DNA of 34,545 bases. It comes from Actinosynnema sp. ALI-1.44 (GTDB lineage: Bacteria; Actinomycetota; Actinomycetes; Mycobacteriales; Pseudonocardiaceae). How positions within the stretch are numbered: position 1 is the stretch's first letter; the number at the start of each line of letters is the position of its first letter. The DNA lies in contig NZ_MTQO01000017.1 of the NCBI RefSeq assembly GCF_001984155.1, positions 1 through 34,545 on the forward strand. Reading direction: 5' to 3'. Both the position numbers and the translations under genes were made by a program. The notes under the pieces are model-generated. The model did no database searches. It had not been told where the DNA came from and worked only from the letters and a program-made list of their open reading frames with translations. This document shows positions 24,228 to 32,203 of this stretch, one piece after another.

Positions 24228-25198
24228 GCCGCGCTCCCGGTGGTGTTGAGTTTGCGGGCCAGCCGTTCTGGCCGGGGCCAGCGAACTTTGGTGGCCCAGC
24301 CGAGCTTTTCGAAGACCCAGATCAGCCGCGCGGAGATGTCGATCTGGCCACGGCGGACGCCGTGGCGTGCGCAGGTGGGGTCGGCGTGGTGGGAGTTGTG
24401 CCAGGATTCGCCCATCGACAGCAGTGCCAGTGGCCAGAAGTTGGCGGACTTGTCGCGGGCGGTGAAGGGGCGGTCGCCGATCATGTGGCAGATGGAGTTC
24501 ACCGACCAGGTGACGTGGTGCAGGATCGCGACGCGTACGAGACCGGCCCAGAAGAACGCGGTCAACGCCCCCCACCAGCTCCACGTGATCAACCCGCCGG
24601 CCACGGCAGGGGCGAGGAGCGATACGACTGTCAACGCGGGGAACAAGCGGTTCACGCGCTGGATGTCCGGGTCGGCGAGCAGGTCAGGAGCGAACCGGGC
24701 GGCGTTGGTGTGCTCTCGCTGGAACATCCAGCCCATGTGCGCGTGCCAGAACCCCTTGGCCAGCGCACCCGCCGAGGTCCCGAACAGCCACGGGGAATGC
24801 GGATCGCCCTCGCGATCGGCATAGGCGTGGTGGCGGCGGTGGTCGGCGACCCAGCCGATGATCGGTCCCTGCAGGGCCATGCTGCCGGTGACCGCGAGCG
24901 CGACGCGCAACCCGCGGGTAGCGGTGAACGCCCCGTGGGTGAAGTACCGGTGAAACCCGACCGTCACACCGAGGCAAGTCAGGGTGTAGAAGAACGCCGC
25001 GATCCCAACATCGGTCCAGCCAAGGCCCCAGCCCCACACAAGCGGGACCGCCGCGGCCAGAGCCACCGCTGGAACGATGGCGAACAGCTTGACCAGGAAC
25101 ATCTCGGTCCGGGATTTCTCCCCCGCCAGCATCGGCTGGGGACCCGCGTCCGTGTGAGCGTGATCGCGGGATGGGCGGTCGTGGACTGTAGTGCTCAC
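24224..25198 (-). CDS. membrane fatty-acid (acyl-CoA) desaturase
   Basis: 324 aa from GTG 25198. Three His boxes of the stearoyl-CoA delta-9 family bind the di-iron centre: HRYFTH (83-88), HRRHHAYAD (120-128) and HNSHH (267-271). Four hydrophobic segments (about 38-60, 63-81, 185-205, 207-227) fit the known topology. It introduces a cis double bond into a long acyl chain at the membrane with O2 and an electron donor. No ferredoxin reductase is near. The leader box at 25238 lies 40 bases before the start. Two desaturase relics exist in the window (14462-14590, 30540-30903). Confidence 0.93.
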   Translation of the reverse strand: MSTTVHDRPSRDHAHTDAGPQPMLAGEKSRTEMFLVKLFAIVPAVALAAAVPLVWGWGLGWTDVGIAAFFYTLTCLGVTVGFHRYFTHGAFTATRGLRVALAVTGSMALQGPIIGWVADHRRHHAYADREGDPHSPWLFGTSAGALAKGFWHAHMGWMFQREHTNAARFAPDLLADPDIQRVNRLFPALTVVSLLAPAVAGGLITWSWWGALTAFFWAGLVRVAILHHVTWSVNSICHMIGDRPFTARDKSANFWPLALLSMGESWHNSHHADPTCARHGVRRGQIDISARLIWVFEKLGWATKVRWPRPERLARKLNTTGSAA

Positions 25199-25237
25199 GT
25201 GTTCTGCCTCCGGGAAACGACGACTGGTTCTCCGCCG

Positions 25238-25253
25238 CCGGGGGCTGGGGCGA
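25238..25253 (-). promoter_or_regulatory. C-rich leader box upstream of the desaturase
   Basis: TCGCCCCAGCCCCCGG, identical to the copies at 12420 and 29048, 40-55 bases before the desaturase start codon and in its sense. Confidence 0.7.
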
Positions 25254-25529
25254 CCGCTGTGGGATCGGAATGGGTGGCCTGGCCACGGAATCGGCGCCAC
25301 ACGGTGCGGGGTCCCGTCAGGAGCCGCTGATCTCCACATTTGTTGTGTACCCGGCATCACTGGCGACAAACTGCCGATGAGGGGCGGGAAGGGCACATAA
25401 GCGTGGCTCTACACCGTGCACAGGCAGCGCTATCGACGTCCACACCCGCTGGCGCGTGATCGCAGGACAGCCAGATCGAATCGCTGATCGGATTGTGATC
25501 GATGCTCGCCCTCGGCACGAGGGATACCG

Positions 25530-26293
25530 ATGGCGGTGCACATCGCGGGTGAGGTGCCCGGATAGAGCAGGGCCGGTGGCAGGTCGGTGACGTGCTCCCC
25601 ACTGAGGTCGACCTCGCGGAGGAGTTCGGGGTCAGCCGACCGACCCTGCGTGAGGCGTTGAGCGCGCTTCAGTTCGCGGGATATGTCGAGTCTCGGCGCA
25701 GGCGGGGCACCGTGGTGCTCAGCGCGTCGCCGGTGCCCGGTGTCGCGCGGCACGTGGGTGCGGCCGGTTCGTTCGCCGAAGTGGTGGATTTGCTGGAAGC
25801 GCGGCTGGCCGTGGAGCCTGTCGTGCTCGCGCTGGCAGCCGCGGATCCTGATCCCGCCGCGCTGGACGAGGCTCAGGACGCGCTGTCCGGGATGGCACTC
25901 GTGGTCGGTGCGGACACCATTCCCGCGGATACTGATCACCGGCTGCATGTGCTGATCGCGCGGGTGTGCCGCAACCCGTTGCTCCGCGAGCAAGTCATCG
26001 CTCTGCTCGACCGCGCTTCGGGTCCGTTCTGGCAGCAGACGCAGGCCGTGGCCTGGCAGCCGGATGCGGCCTTGTGCCGGGAGTGGGCCGAGGACCACGC
26101 CGGGATCCTGGCGGCGCTGGAGCGGGGCGACGGCGTGGCGGCGGCAGCGATCTCGCGACGTCACCTGCTGACGGCTGTGGCGAACGCCGCGAACTGCGCC
26201 CAGATGCCCGCGTCGGAGCGGTGGCGCGTGCGGCGGCTGGCAGAGCGCTTCCACGCCGGTCGTGGACCGGCTGATCCTGATCCGGTGCCATGA
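25530..26293 (+). CDS. FadR-type GntR regulator with a probable frameshift
   Basis: The main frame gives GDVLPTEVDLAEEFGVSRPT and LREALSALQFAGYVESRRRR (winged helix-turn-helix) and an all-helical C-terminal effector domain (VVDLLEARLAVEPVVLALAA to about residue 200). Its first start codon is GTG 25592, which removes the first helix of the DNA-binding domain. From ATG 25530 (GAGGG upstream) another frame reads MAVHIAGEV; joining it to RIEQGRWQVGDVLPTE needs just one base added near 25552, and gives a normal GntR N-terminus. So either a one-base deletion broke the gene or the assembly is wrong. The ATGA overlap with the transporter gene shows they belong together, and it probably controls that operon in response to a small acid. 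Confidence 0.8.
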
Positions 26294-27057
26294 TCGGAGT
26301 CCTGCTGCTCGCGATACCCGTGGGCCTGCTGATCGGCACTGTCGGGGTAGGCGGCGTGCTGCTGCCGCCCGCGCTGGTGCACCTGCAGGGCCTGGACATC
26401 CATGCCGCGGCGGGCACGAGCAGCTGGTGTTTCCTGTTCACCGGAGTGGTCGGCACGCTGGTCTACGCCCGTCGGCACGCGATGCCGTGGTCGCTGGTCG
26501 GCAGGCTCAGCTTGGGCGCGGCACCTGCGGCGACACTGGGCGCACTGACCAACGGCCTCGTTCCCGCCAGCGTCGTCTGGCTGCTGCTGGGAGCGATCAC
26601 TCTTGGCGCGGGCGCTTATCGGCTGTACTCACGGCACCGTTCCGGCGGTGATCACACCCAGTTGCCCACCGGCACGGCGGTGGCGACCGGGGCGGTGGTC
26701 GGGTTCGGCTCGGCCCTGACCGGAACTGGTGGGCCGGTGGTGCTGGTCCCGGTGCTGCTGGTGCTGGGCATCGCGCCGTTGACCGCCGTCGCGGCCAGCC
26801 AGGTCATCCAACTGCCACTCGTGGGATTCGCGGTCCTCGGCTATTCGACCACCGGATCCGTCCACTACGGACTGGGCACAGTGCTCGGTGTTCTCGCCGC
26901 GGTCGGCGTCTTCGTCGGTGGGCTCATCACCTCGCGGCTCGAATCCCGCAAGCTCCACTCGATCGCGGCGGTGACCCTGGTCGCCGTCGGCATCCTGCTG
27001 CTCGTCCTGCCCGTCATCCCGATGCCCGGCGCGGATATCGAAAGGACAGTCCCATGA
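26290..27057 (+). CDS. TauE/SafE family membrane exporter
   Basis: 255 aa; eight or so hydrophobic segments in two halves, each starting with the family's Gly-rich pattern (GTVGVGGVLLPPALV; GFGSALTGTGGPVVLVPVLL). Family members export sulfite, sulfoacetate or other organosulfur anions. ATG 26290 overlaps the GntR stop (ATGA) and its own stop overlaps the ATG of the next, broken gene. A sulfur-related substrate would fit the PLP enzyme downstream (D-cysteine desulfhydrase-like), but the substrate is inference. Confidence 0.9.
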   Translation: MIGVLLLAIPVGLLIGTVGVGGVLLPPALVHLQGLDIHAAAGTSSWCFLFTGVVGTLVYARRHAMPWSLVGRLSLGAAPAATLGALTNGLVPASVVWLLLGAITLGAGAYRLYSRHRSGGDHTQLPTGTAVATGAVVGFGSALTGTGGPVVLVPVLLVLGIAPLTAVAASQVIQLPLVGFAVLGYSTTGSVHYGLGTVLGVLAAVGVFVGGLITSRLESRKLHSIAAVTLVAVGILLLVLPVIPMPGADIERTVP

Positions 27058-27589
27058 CCACTCTTGTTACGAGACTCGGGGCGGTTTCCGCGGGTCTCGC
27101 TCGCCCTGACCCCGACACCACTGGACGCGTTGCCCCAGCTCAGCGACAGGCTCGGGCCCAGTGTCCTGCTCAAACGCGAGGACCTCACCGGGTTCGCGCT
27201 GGGCGGGGACAAACCGCGCAAGCTGGAGTACGAGATCGTCCACGGCCTCCAGAGCAACGCGGACATCATCGTCACCTGCGGTTCCATGCAGAGCAACCAT
27301 GCCCGGCTGACCAGCGCCGCGGCCCGCAAACTTGGCCTCGACTGCGCGGTGGTGCTCAGCCGCGACGACTACGACGAGTTCCAGGGCAACCTGCTCACGA
27401 TGCGGCTGCTGGGCACCGATGTGCACATCGTTGACACCGACGACCACTGGGCGCTCGAACCGCACGCCCTGCGACCAGGTCATCGTGCTGCACTCCGGCG
27501 GCGTACCAGCCCTGTTCGCCTACCACGACGCACTCGAACAACACCTCAACACCAGACACGAGCACCGCTCGGACACCCAGCAGCTGTGA
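27054..27589 (+). pseudogene. D-cysteine desulfhydrase / ACC deaminase-like PLP enzyme, broken
   Basis: ATG 27054 (AAAGGA upstream) starts MTTLVTRLG, then the reading moves to another frame giving RFPRVSLALTPTPLDALPQL, LLKREDLTGFALGGDKPRKL (PLP-binding Lys) and TCGSMQSNHARLTSAAARKL. One extra G in the GGGG near 27076 explains the shift. After HWALEPHAL about 150 residues are missing and a different frame gives the normal C-terminus VIVLHSGGVPALFAYHDALE. Intact enzymes are about 330 aa. The gene cannot make a working enzyme. It ends the GntR-exporter operon. Confidence 0.85.
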
Positions 27590-27807
27590 CGATCGCAGAG
27601 TGCTGTCGAGCCGCATTCCACGAACAACCTCGACCTGGTGGCCGGGCGCGTCTGTTCCGCTGGAACCGAACAGCTTCTGCTCGCAGGGTTTCTGCCGGGT
27701 GCCACCGATTTCGCTATAGTGGTAAGCACGCCGCTGCCCGCGGTCGACCCGGTCGGGTTTGCTGGATGGATCAAAGCGTGCCAACCACGGAAGCCAGCGG
27801 CAAAACG

Positions 27808-27840
27808 CGGGAGCATGCCACAGAAGAGGGCATGCTCCCG
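27808..27840 (-). terminator. terminator of the CHRD gene
   Basis: Perfect 12-base stem CGGGAGCATGCC/GGCATGCTCCCG with a nine-base loop; on the minus strand it is followed by CGTTTTG. It starts 18 bases after the stop codon at 27859. Confidence 0.85.
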
Positions 27841-27858
27841 CAGAACGAACCGGCTGGA

Positions 27859-28581
27859 TCAGCGGCGGTTCAGGCCGAGGTCGAGACCGAGGCTGAGGCC
27901 CAGATTGCGGTCATAGCCGCCCTGGTGCGGTCGGAAGGTGCCGCAGGCGGCCGGTGAGGTCGCTTCCAGTGGCAGGGACGGGTCCAGGTCGCTGGGAGCG
28001 GCACCGTCGTACTTGCCGCTGTGGTTCGGATCGATGCCGTGCACCACGAGGACTGCCTTGCCCGTGCGGATGCTGGCGGCTACGTCACTGGTCACTGTGA
28101 TGGTGCGCTTGTAGGTATAGGAGGTGTTTTTGGGGGTGGGGAAGCGGTCCACCGCCAGGCCGCTGGCGGGACTGGTGTCTCCGCTGGTGGTCAGTGAAGT
28201 GCCGATGTGGCCGTAGAAGGGGTGCCCTTCGGTGGTGTTGACGATGCCGTCTCCGCTGGTGTCGGCCTTCTGCGATGGGCAGCGACCCTGAGCGCCGATG
28301 TGGATGTGCTGGGCGTGCGGGGCCTTGGCCAGAACGCCGCGGGCAGTGAACGCGATTGTCGCCTGGTTACCACGCAATACGAGCACGCCGTGACCTCGGG
28401 CACCGCTGTGGTTGAGCTGGCGAAGCTGCACGCTGGCGGCAACGACACCTTTGCCCTTGTCAGAGTTGCCATGGTCGCCGTGGCCCTCGTGTGCCGAGGC
28501 GATTCCGGGGGTAACGAACGCCAGTCCGAGCGCGACCGCTGGAACAGCCACGCGGGCCGCTTTGGTCTTGAACGTCGACAT
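27859..28581 (-). CDS. secreted CHRD-domain protein
   Basis: 240 aa from ATG 28581 (AGGAGGAAC upstream). Signal peptide to about residue 30 (cleavage after ASA), then a His-rich stretch HEGHGDHGNSDKGKG. CHRD-like motifs: HAQHIHIGAQGRCP (about 90-103) and VLVVHGIDPNHSGKYDG near residue 190. A possible acidic loop, DTSGDGIVNTTEGH, resembles a dockerin/EF-hand Ca loop. The last 12 residues form a Gly-Leu repeat (LGLSLGLDLGLN). CHRD proteins are extracellular; role in bacteria unclear, metal binding likely from the His content. Confidence 0.85.
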   Translation of the reverse strand: MSTFKTKAARVAVPAVALGLAFVTPGIASAHEGHGDHGNSDKGKGVVAASVQLRQLNHSGARGHGVLVLRGNQATIAFTARGVLAKAPHAQHIHIGAQGRCPSQKADTSGDGIVNTTEGHPFYGHIGTSLTTSGDTSPASGLAVDRFPTPKNTSYTYKRTITVTSDVAASIRTGKAVLVVHGIDPNHSGKYDGAAPSDLDPSLPLEATSPAACGTFRPHQGGYDRNLGLSLGLDLGLNRR

Positions 28582-29047
28582 TGATCGTTCCTCCTGTTGG
28601 TTGGTGCGTTTGTGCCCAACACCAGGAATTCGGACTCGACGCCGCTCCGGATGGGTGGTGCTGGCACCGCATCTCCACGCCTGCCCACCGGTGACGCCCG
28701 GATCCCCAGGATGTTTAAATCAAACCCGATACGCACGAGTAGAAAACGACGTCGACGAGCGTGGCGGGCGTTGGACGGGAGTGTGGTGGCCCGGGGACCG
28801 GCCACTCCAATCGCGTACACCGTCGCCGTTACCCATACGCACCAACACTCTGATCATCATGGGGCATCCTCTGGGTGAAGTGCACCCTCTTTCGATCATG
28901 CGGGTTGTGATCGATGTAGCGGCCACCCTGGTGACAGCCTCCACGCACGCCAGGTAGTCCGAAACGGACGGTTGCGCTCTCCGTTCGAGTTGCCGCTGAA
29001 GACTGAGAGTGGCACGCTAATCATGCGATACTTACATGCTCGCGTCA
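28582..29047. other. intergenic with possible relics
   Basis: Between the divergent CHRD gene and the ECF relic. On the plus strand around 28770-28810 RWTGVWWPGD and, in the next frame, RALDGS faintly recall the DUF5994 VDGxWWP motif, but the match is too short to call. No intact gene. Confidence 0.35.
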
Positions 29048-29063
29048 TCGCCCCAGCCCCCGG
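29048..29063 (+). promoter_or_regulatory. C-rich leader box upstream of the ECF relic
   Basis: TCGCCCCAGCCCCCGG, the only plus-strand copy, in the sense of the relic that follows. Similarity to the 12420 copy extends over about 32 bases. Confidence 0.68.
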
Positions 29064-29105
29064 CGGTTCCCTTCAGGACAACGCACGAACAGCATCTCCG
29101 AGCAG

Positions 29106-29267
29106 AACGGGCTTGGCGCCCTTCCTCCGCTACAGCGTAAGTCGATCGAACTGGCCTATTACGGCGGATTGACCTACACCGAGATCGGCGACGTTCACCA
29201 CATCCCGGCCGGCACGGCGAGATCCCTTCTCCGCGACGCGCTGATCGGTCTGCGCGACCGCGTGTGA
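29106..29267 (+). pseudogene. C-terminal relic of an ECF sigma factor
   Basis: 53 codons reading NGLGALPPLQRKSIELAYYG, GLTYTEIGDVHHIPAGTARS and LLRDALIGLRDRV, then TGA. This is sigma region 4 and matches the end of the ECF protein at 11767-12324 in most positions, with a more usual IPAGTARS turn. Region 2 is missing: the leader box at 29048 is now only 43 bases upstream, so the 5' two-thirds of the gene was deleted while the leader stayed. Confidence 0.8.
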
Positions 29268-29481
29268 ACTCCGGGCATCAGTACCCAGCGCGAGGGGTTG
29301 TGCCCACTGAGGTGGTGTACGACAATTCCACAAGGTAGCGCCCGGCGACTCCATACGGGACGGTCACAGTGTGTTCCGGCCTGTTGGTCGTCGATGCCGA
29401 TCTGGGCAACGGCCTGCTCCAGCACGGGCCGCAGAATGAGACGGTTGGCTGGCCCGACGCACACCGCCAGGACTGGCCCGA

Positions 29482-30492
29482 TCAGGTGGCGTGTTGCGGG
29501 CTGTTGTGGCTTAGCCAACGGTGTATGGCGTTGTAGACGCGGTCGTGTCGCAGCAGGTGGAAGTGATGCATGCCGCCGAGCCATTGATGGTCGGCGTTCT
29601 GGTTGCGGTCGCCTGAGCTTGATGGGAGCACGAGCAAGTCACCGACGAGACGGCCGTAAAGGCTGCCTTCTGAGCGCGACAGTGTGACGGAGATGAAGTA
29701 CTGCCGGATGCCGGCGGGCAGTCTGGTGGGCCACGGTTCCACAGCGGATTTACTTTTTCGCCATTGGGCTTCGTGCAGGTAGCCTTGTGCGAGATCTTTG
29801 ATGCCATCGCTGCGCAGAGCTAGCACCCGCGAGAGTGGGCCGGCGATAGCGAATCTGCTCAACAAGGCTGTTATCCGGGTGACCGCGCGTTCCAGCGGTG
29901 CACCGGTGTGCGGACTGCCCAAGCACACCAGCCGGTCCACCTTGTGCAGCCAGGGGGTGGTCTGGCGCTGCGCCTGGTGGAGTGCGCTACGCGCTACCAA
30001 GCCGCCCATCGAGTGTCCGATAAGGACGACCTGGGTCACCGGCACCGGCCAGTTCTCGACAAGGGCGGAGAGCAGGGTGACGAGTTCGCGTCCGTTGTCA
30101 GAGATGTGCCGTCCCGTGTTGTAACGCAGATACACCGGGCTGTAGGACAGGTCCGCAGCCAACCGGCCGCCGAAATCGATACGACTTCGCCTCTTCGTGG
30201 CCCTGGCTCGGTGGAACCACGATAGTTCGGTATCGATCAGTCCGTGCAGGAACACGGCAAGACGCCCGGTCGCTGTCGGATACGCTGCGGCGAGTGACCT
30301 GGTGTCTGGCTCGATCCGGCGCTGGTCAAGTCGTATCGACATCTGCGCGGGCCGAACCTTACCCCGCAGATCGGCACGTTCCCTGAACGCTCCGTTGGCG
30401 AACCCGATCGCGCGCTGGCCGACCGCGGACGTCGTCAGCGAGTCTGTCCATGCCTTGATCGGAGGACGGACCTTGGTGGGAACGGGCTTCAC
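29482..30492 (-). CDS. alpha/beta hydrolase, lipase/PGAP1-like
   Basis: 336 aa if started at GTG 30492; the frame is open to 30903, but that part is a relic of other genes (next entry). Hydrolase fold: oxyanion strand RLAVFLHGLIDTELSWF (about 78-93), nucleophile VVLIGHSMGGLVARSA (Ser 161), CLGSPHTGAPLE, probable acid in GDLLVLPSSSGDRN and His in MHHFHLLRHDRVY. The GHSMGG elbow and the SPHTGAP segment are typical of lipases acting on esters in lipids. No signal peptide, so cytoplasmic. A protein made from the longer frame would carry a useless 137-residue extension. Confidence 0.82.
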   Translation of the reverse strand: MKPVPTKVRPPIKAWTDSLTTSAVGQRAIGFANGAFRERADLRGKVRPAQMSIRLDQRRIEPDTRSLAAAYPTATGRLAVFLHGLIDTELSWFHRARATKRRSRIDFGGRLAADLSYSPVYLRYNTGRHISDNGRELVTLLSALVENWPVPVTQVVLIGHSMGGLVARSALHQAQRQTTPWLHKVDRLVCLGSPHTGAPLERAVTRITALLSRFAIAGPLSRVLALRSDGIKDLAQGYLHEAQWRKSKSAVEPWPTRLPAGIRQYFISVTLSRSEGSLYGRLVGDLLVLPSSSGDRNQNADHQWLGGMHHFHLLRHDRVYNAIHRWLSHNSPQHAT

Positions 30493-30539
30493 GATATGGC
30501 TCTCAGATGGGGGAAGGGTGATCACCGACAGGGCTGCCC

Positions 30540-30903
30540 GATCTGTTGCCTTTGCTCGCCAGGATGTCTCGGCATCGACTGGACTGTCCTGATCGGACGC
30601 TGTTCGCAGAGTGGCGCGCGTGGTGTCGCCCGGAGTGTCCGACCGAACCACAAGCAGCGTGCCATGCAGGTAGCCGACGACATCGTTGCGGCGTCCTGAG
30701 CGGAAAATCTGCTTGTGCCCGGCATCGTGGCCAACGCAGGCCACCTGCCGCGAGCAGTAGAACGTTGATCGCCATCCGGGCGATGTGGTGCCCGCGCCGC
30801 AGCTGCAACAGGCTGGCTGTTTGACCTCACGGGAGAGCCAGGCGAAGTCACTGCCTCGCCGAGGATCTGCGACGTTCGGCAGTGGTGTGTCCACTGTCGT
30901 CAT
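30540..30903 (-). pseudogene. fused relics of a desaturase and a DUF5994 gene
   Basis: From ATG 30903 the frame reads TPLPNVADPRRGSDFAWLSR, moves to another frame for RRGHHIARMAINVLLLAAGG, and returns for VACVGHDAGHKQIFRSGRRN and DVVGYLHG: the N-terminal third of a DesA3-type acyl-CoA desaturase (GHDAGH is its first His box), with two frameshifts and an internal deletion. It then runs into TLLVVRSDTPGDTTRATLRT, which matches ITLLVVPPDTPGGAARAILR of DUF5994. The desaturase-DUF5994 order is the same as in the intact operon at 23652-25198, although this desaturase is of a different subtype. Confidence 0.7.
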
Positions 30904-31240
30904 CAGGTAGCATGCCTTCCGAAAAGGTGATACGTGGCCCCAAGTTTCCAGTTCGCGATCTGAGCCGACGTCGACATGATGAGGAGCCGAGAGGGCGTTG
31001 ATGGGCTGTTGTGCTCAAGGTCCAGCTCCGGGCGGTGGTTCGGTTCCGTCGGCGAGATCTGGGTCGAGCAGCAGGCCCGGCGGGCACCCGGCCCTTTGAT
31101 CATGGGATTTCCTGGCGCGACCGGGCTAACCTGCATACTCGTTGTCATGCCGACAGGCCGGTGGCCTTCAACCGGAACACGGCTGAAGACCACCGGGTCG
31201 TCTGCCCCTGTCGGGGTGGTCGCTGACAGGGACGGGTTAT
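30904..31240. other. intergenic with a weak hairpin after the cold-shock genes
   Basis: No gene. CCCTGTC/GACAGGG at 31206-31212 and 31225-31231 could form a short terminator hairpin ten bases after the stop of the second cold-shock gene; no U-run. Confidence 0.4.
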
Positions 31241-31468
31241 TTAGCCGACCGGTTGAACGTCTGCGGCACGCAGGCCATCGGCGTGCGTTTCAAGCGTGAA
31301 CCGCACCCGATCGCCTACGCAGACGGGATGGCGGGACGTGCCGCCGCTGATCTGGGACTGGTGCACGAAGATATCGGCGCCACCGTTGTCGCGGGAGACG
31401 AAGCCGGCGCGAGAGATGAATCCGTAGCCGTGTTCCGCGTCGAACCAGGTCACTGTTCCGTGTGCCAT
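31241..31468 (-). CDS. cold-shock domain protein, divergent
   Basis: 75 aa, MAHGTVTWFDAEHGYGFISR with RNP1-like HGYGFI and RNP2-like DIFVHQSQI. Compared with the upstream paralogue it has an insert of about eight residues (GFVSRDNGG) between the two RNA-binding motifs and a Cys in HPVCVGDRV. Single-strand RNA/DNA chaperone by family. Starts 17 bases after the stop of 31486-31686: a two-gene operon. Confidence 0.88.
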   Translation of the reverse strand: MAHGTVTWFDAEHGYGFISRAGFVSRDNGGADIFVHQSQISGGTSRHPVCVGDRVRFTLETHADGLRAADVQPVG

Positions 31469-31485
31469 GTGACTGTCCGTCCTGA

Positions 31486-31686
31486 TCAGACAGCGCGGAC
31501 GCTGATGGCGTGCGGGCCCTGGGGACTCTGGCCGACTTCGAACTCGACGCGCTGGTTGTCGTCAAGACTGCGGTAGCCAACGCCTTCGATCTGCGAGTAG
31601 TGCACGAAGACGTCCGGGCCGGCCTCACGGGAGAGGAAGCCGAAGCCCTTCTCCGAGTTGAACCACTTCACGGTTCCCTGTGTCAT
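31486..31686 (-). CDS. cold-shock protein (CspA family)
   Basis: 66 aa, the standard length: [20 protein letters not shown] with RNP1 KGFGFL and RNP2 DVFVHYSQI, ending [18 protein letters not shown] 31686 follows GAGGAAAA. Nucleic-acid chaperone that melts RNA structure. First gene of a tandem pair; the gene-free stretch upstream may include the long 5' untranslated region usual for csp mRNAs. Confidence 0.95.
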   Translation of the reverse strand: MTQGTVKWFNSEKGFGFLSREAGPDVFVHYSQIEGVGYRSLDDNQRVEFEVGQSPQGPHAISVRAV

Positions 31687-32170
31687 TTTTCCTCACTTGT
31701 CTGGACGGAGATGCGGGTGCCGCAAGGCGCGGTGCCCAGGCCGAGCTTCAGACGGCAACTTCTCCAGCTTGTTTCGCAAGTAAAGAAAGAGACGCCCGCA
31801 ACTTCGTTTCCGCGAGCGTGCTGTGACACGAACACAAAACTCTACGACCACCTCGCACAACGCACCTGGTATCCGATTCGTTCCATAAATCATCCTCCGG
31901 TGTCTCATATCACCCTGGCGCACGGCGGCACCGGAGCCAGCACGGCTCTGGCTCGTACCGGTGGTGACGACGGCTCGGCCACCTATGCCGAGACTGTCCG
32001 ACGTGCGCTGCCCGACGTGGTGCAGGGTCAGTGACCGATGGCAGTTGTGGCGCAGTCCCGTGATGAGACATGGCGGCAGGTGAGTCTGCTGGCCTGCATG
32101 GGTGATCTCGGGTGGCACGTCGTCATGCTCGACGTGCTCGCAGGTCTCAGATGGCATGTGCGGTGTGTGA
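31687..32170. other. csp promoter and leader region, no gene
   Basis: About 480 bases between the csp start and the left end of the IS3 element. Some of it is less GC-rich (31780-31900). The plus-strand frame that crosses it has no known motif. It does not contain the missing catalytic part of the integrase, so the IS insertion was accompanied by a deletion or rearrangement. Confidence 0.45.
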
Positions 32171-32203
32171 TGGACCGTCACGGATTTGGGACCGGCTTCG
32201 GGG

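Noticed and set aside
24362-25330. 322-codon plus-strand frame
   Set aside because: Antisense of the desaturase, which has all three His boxes.
28740-28820. Possible further DUF5994 relic (TGVWWPGD)
   Set aside because: Fewer than ten matching residues in two frames; could be chance in GC-rich DNA.
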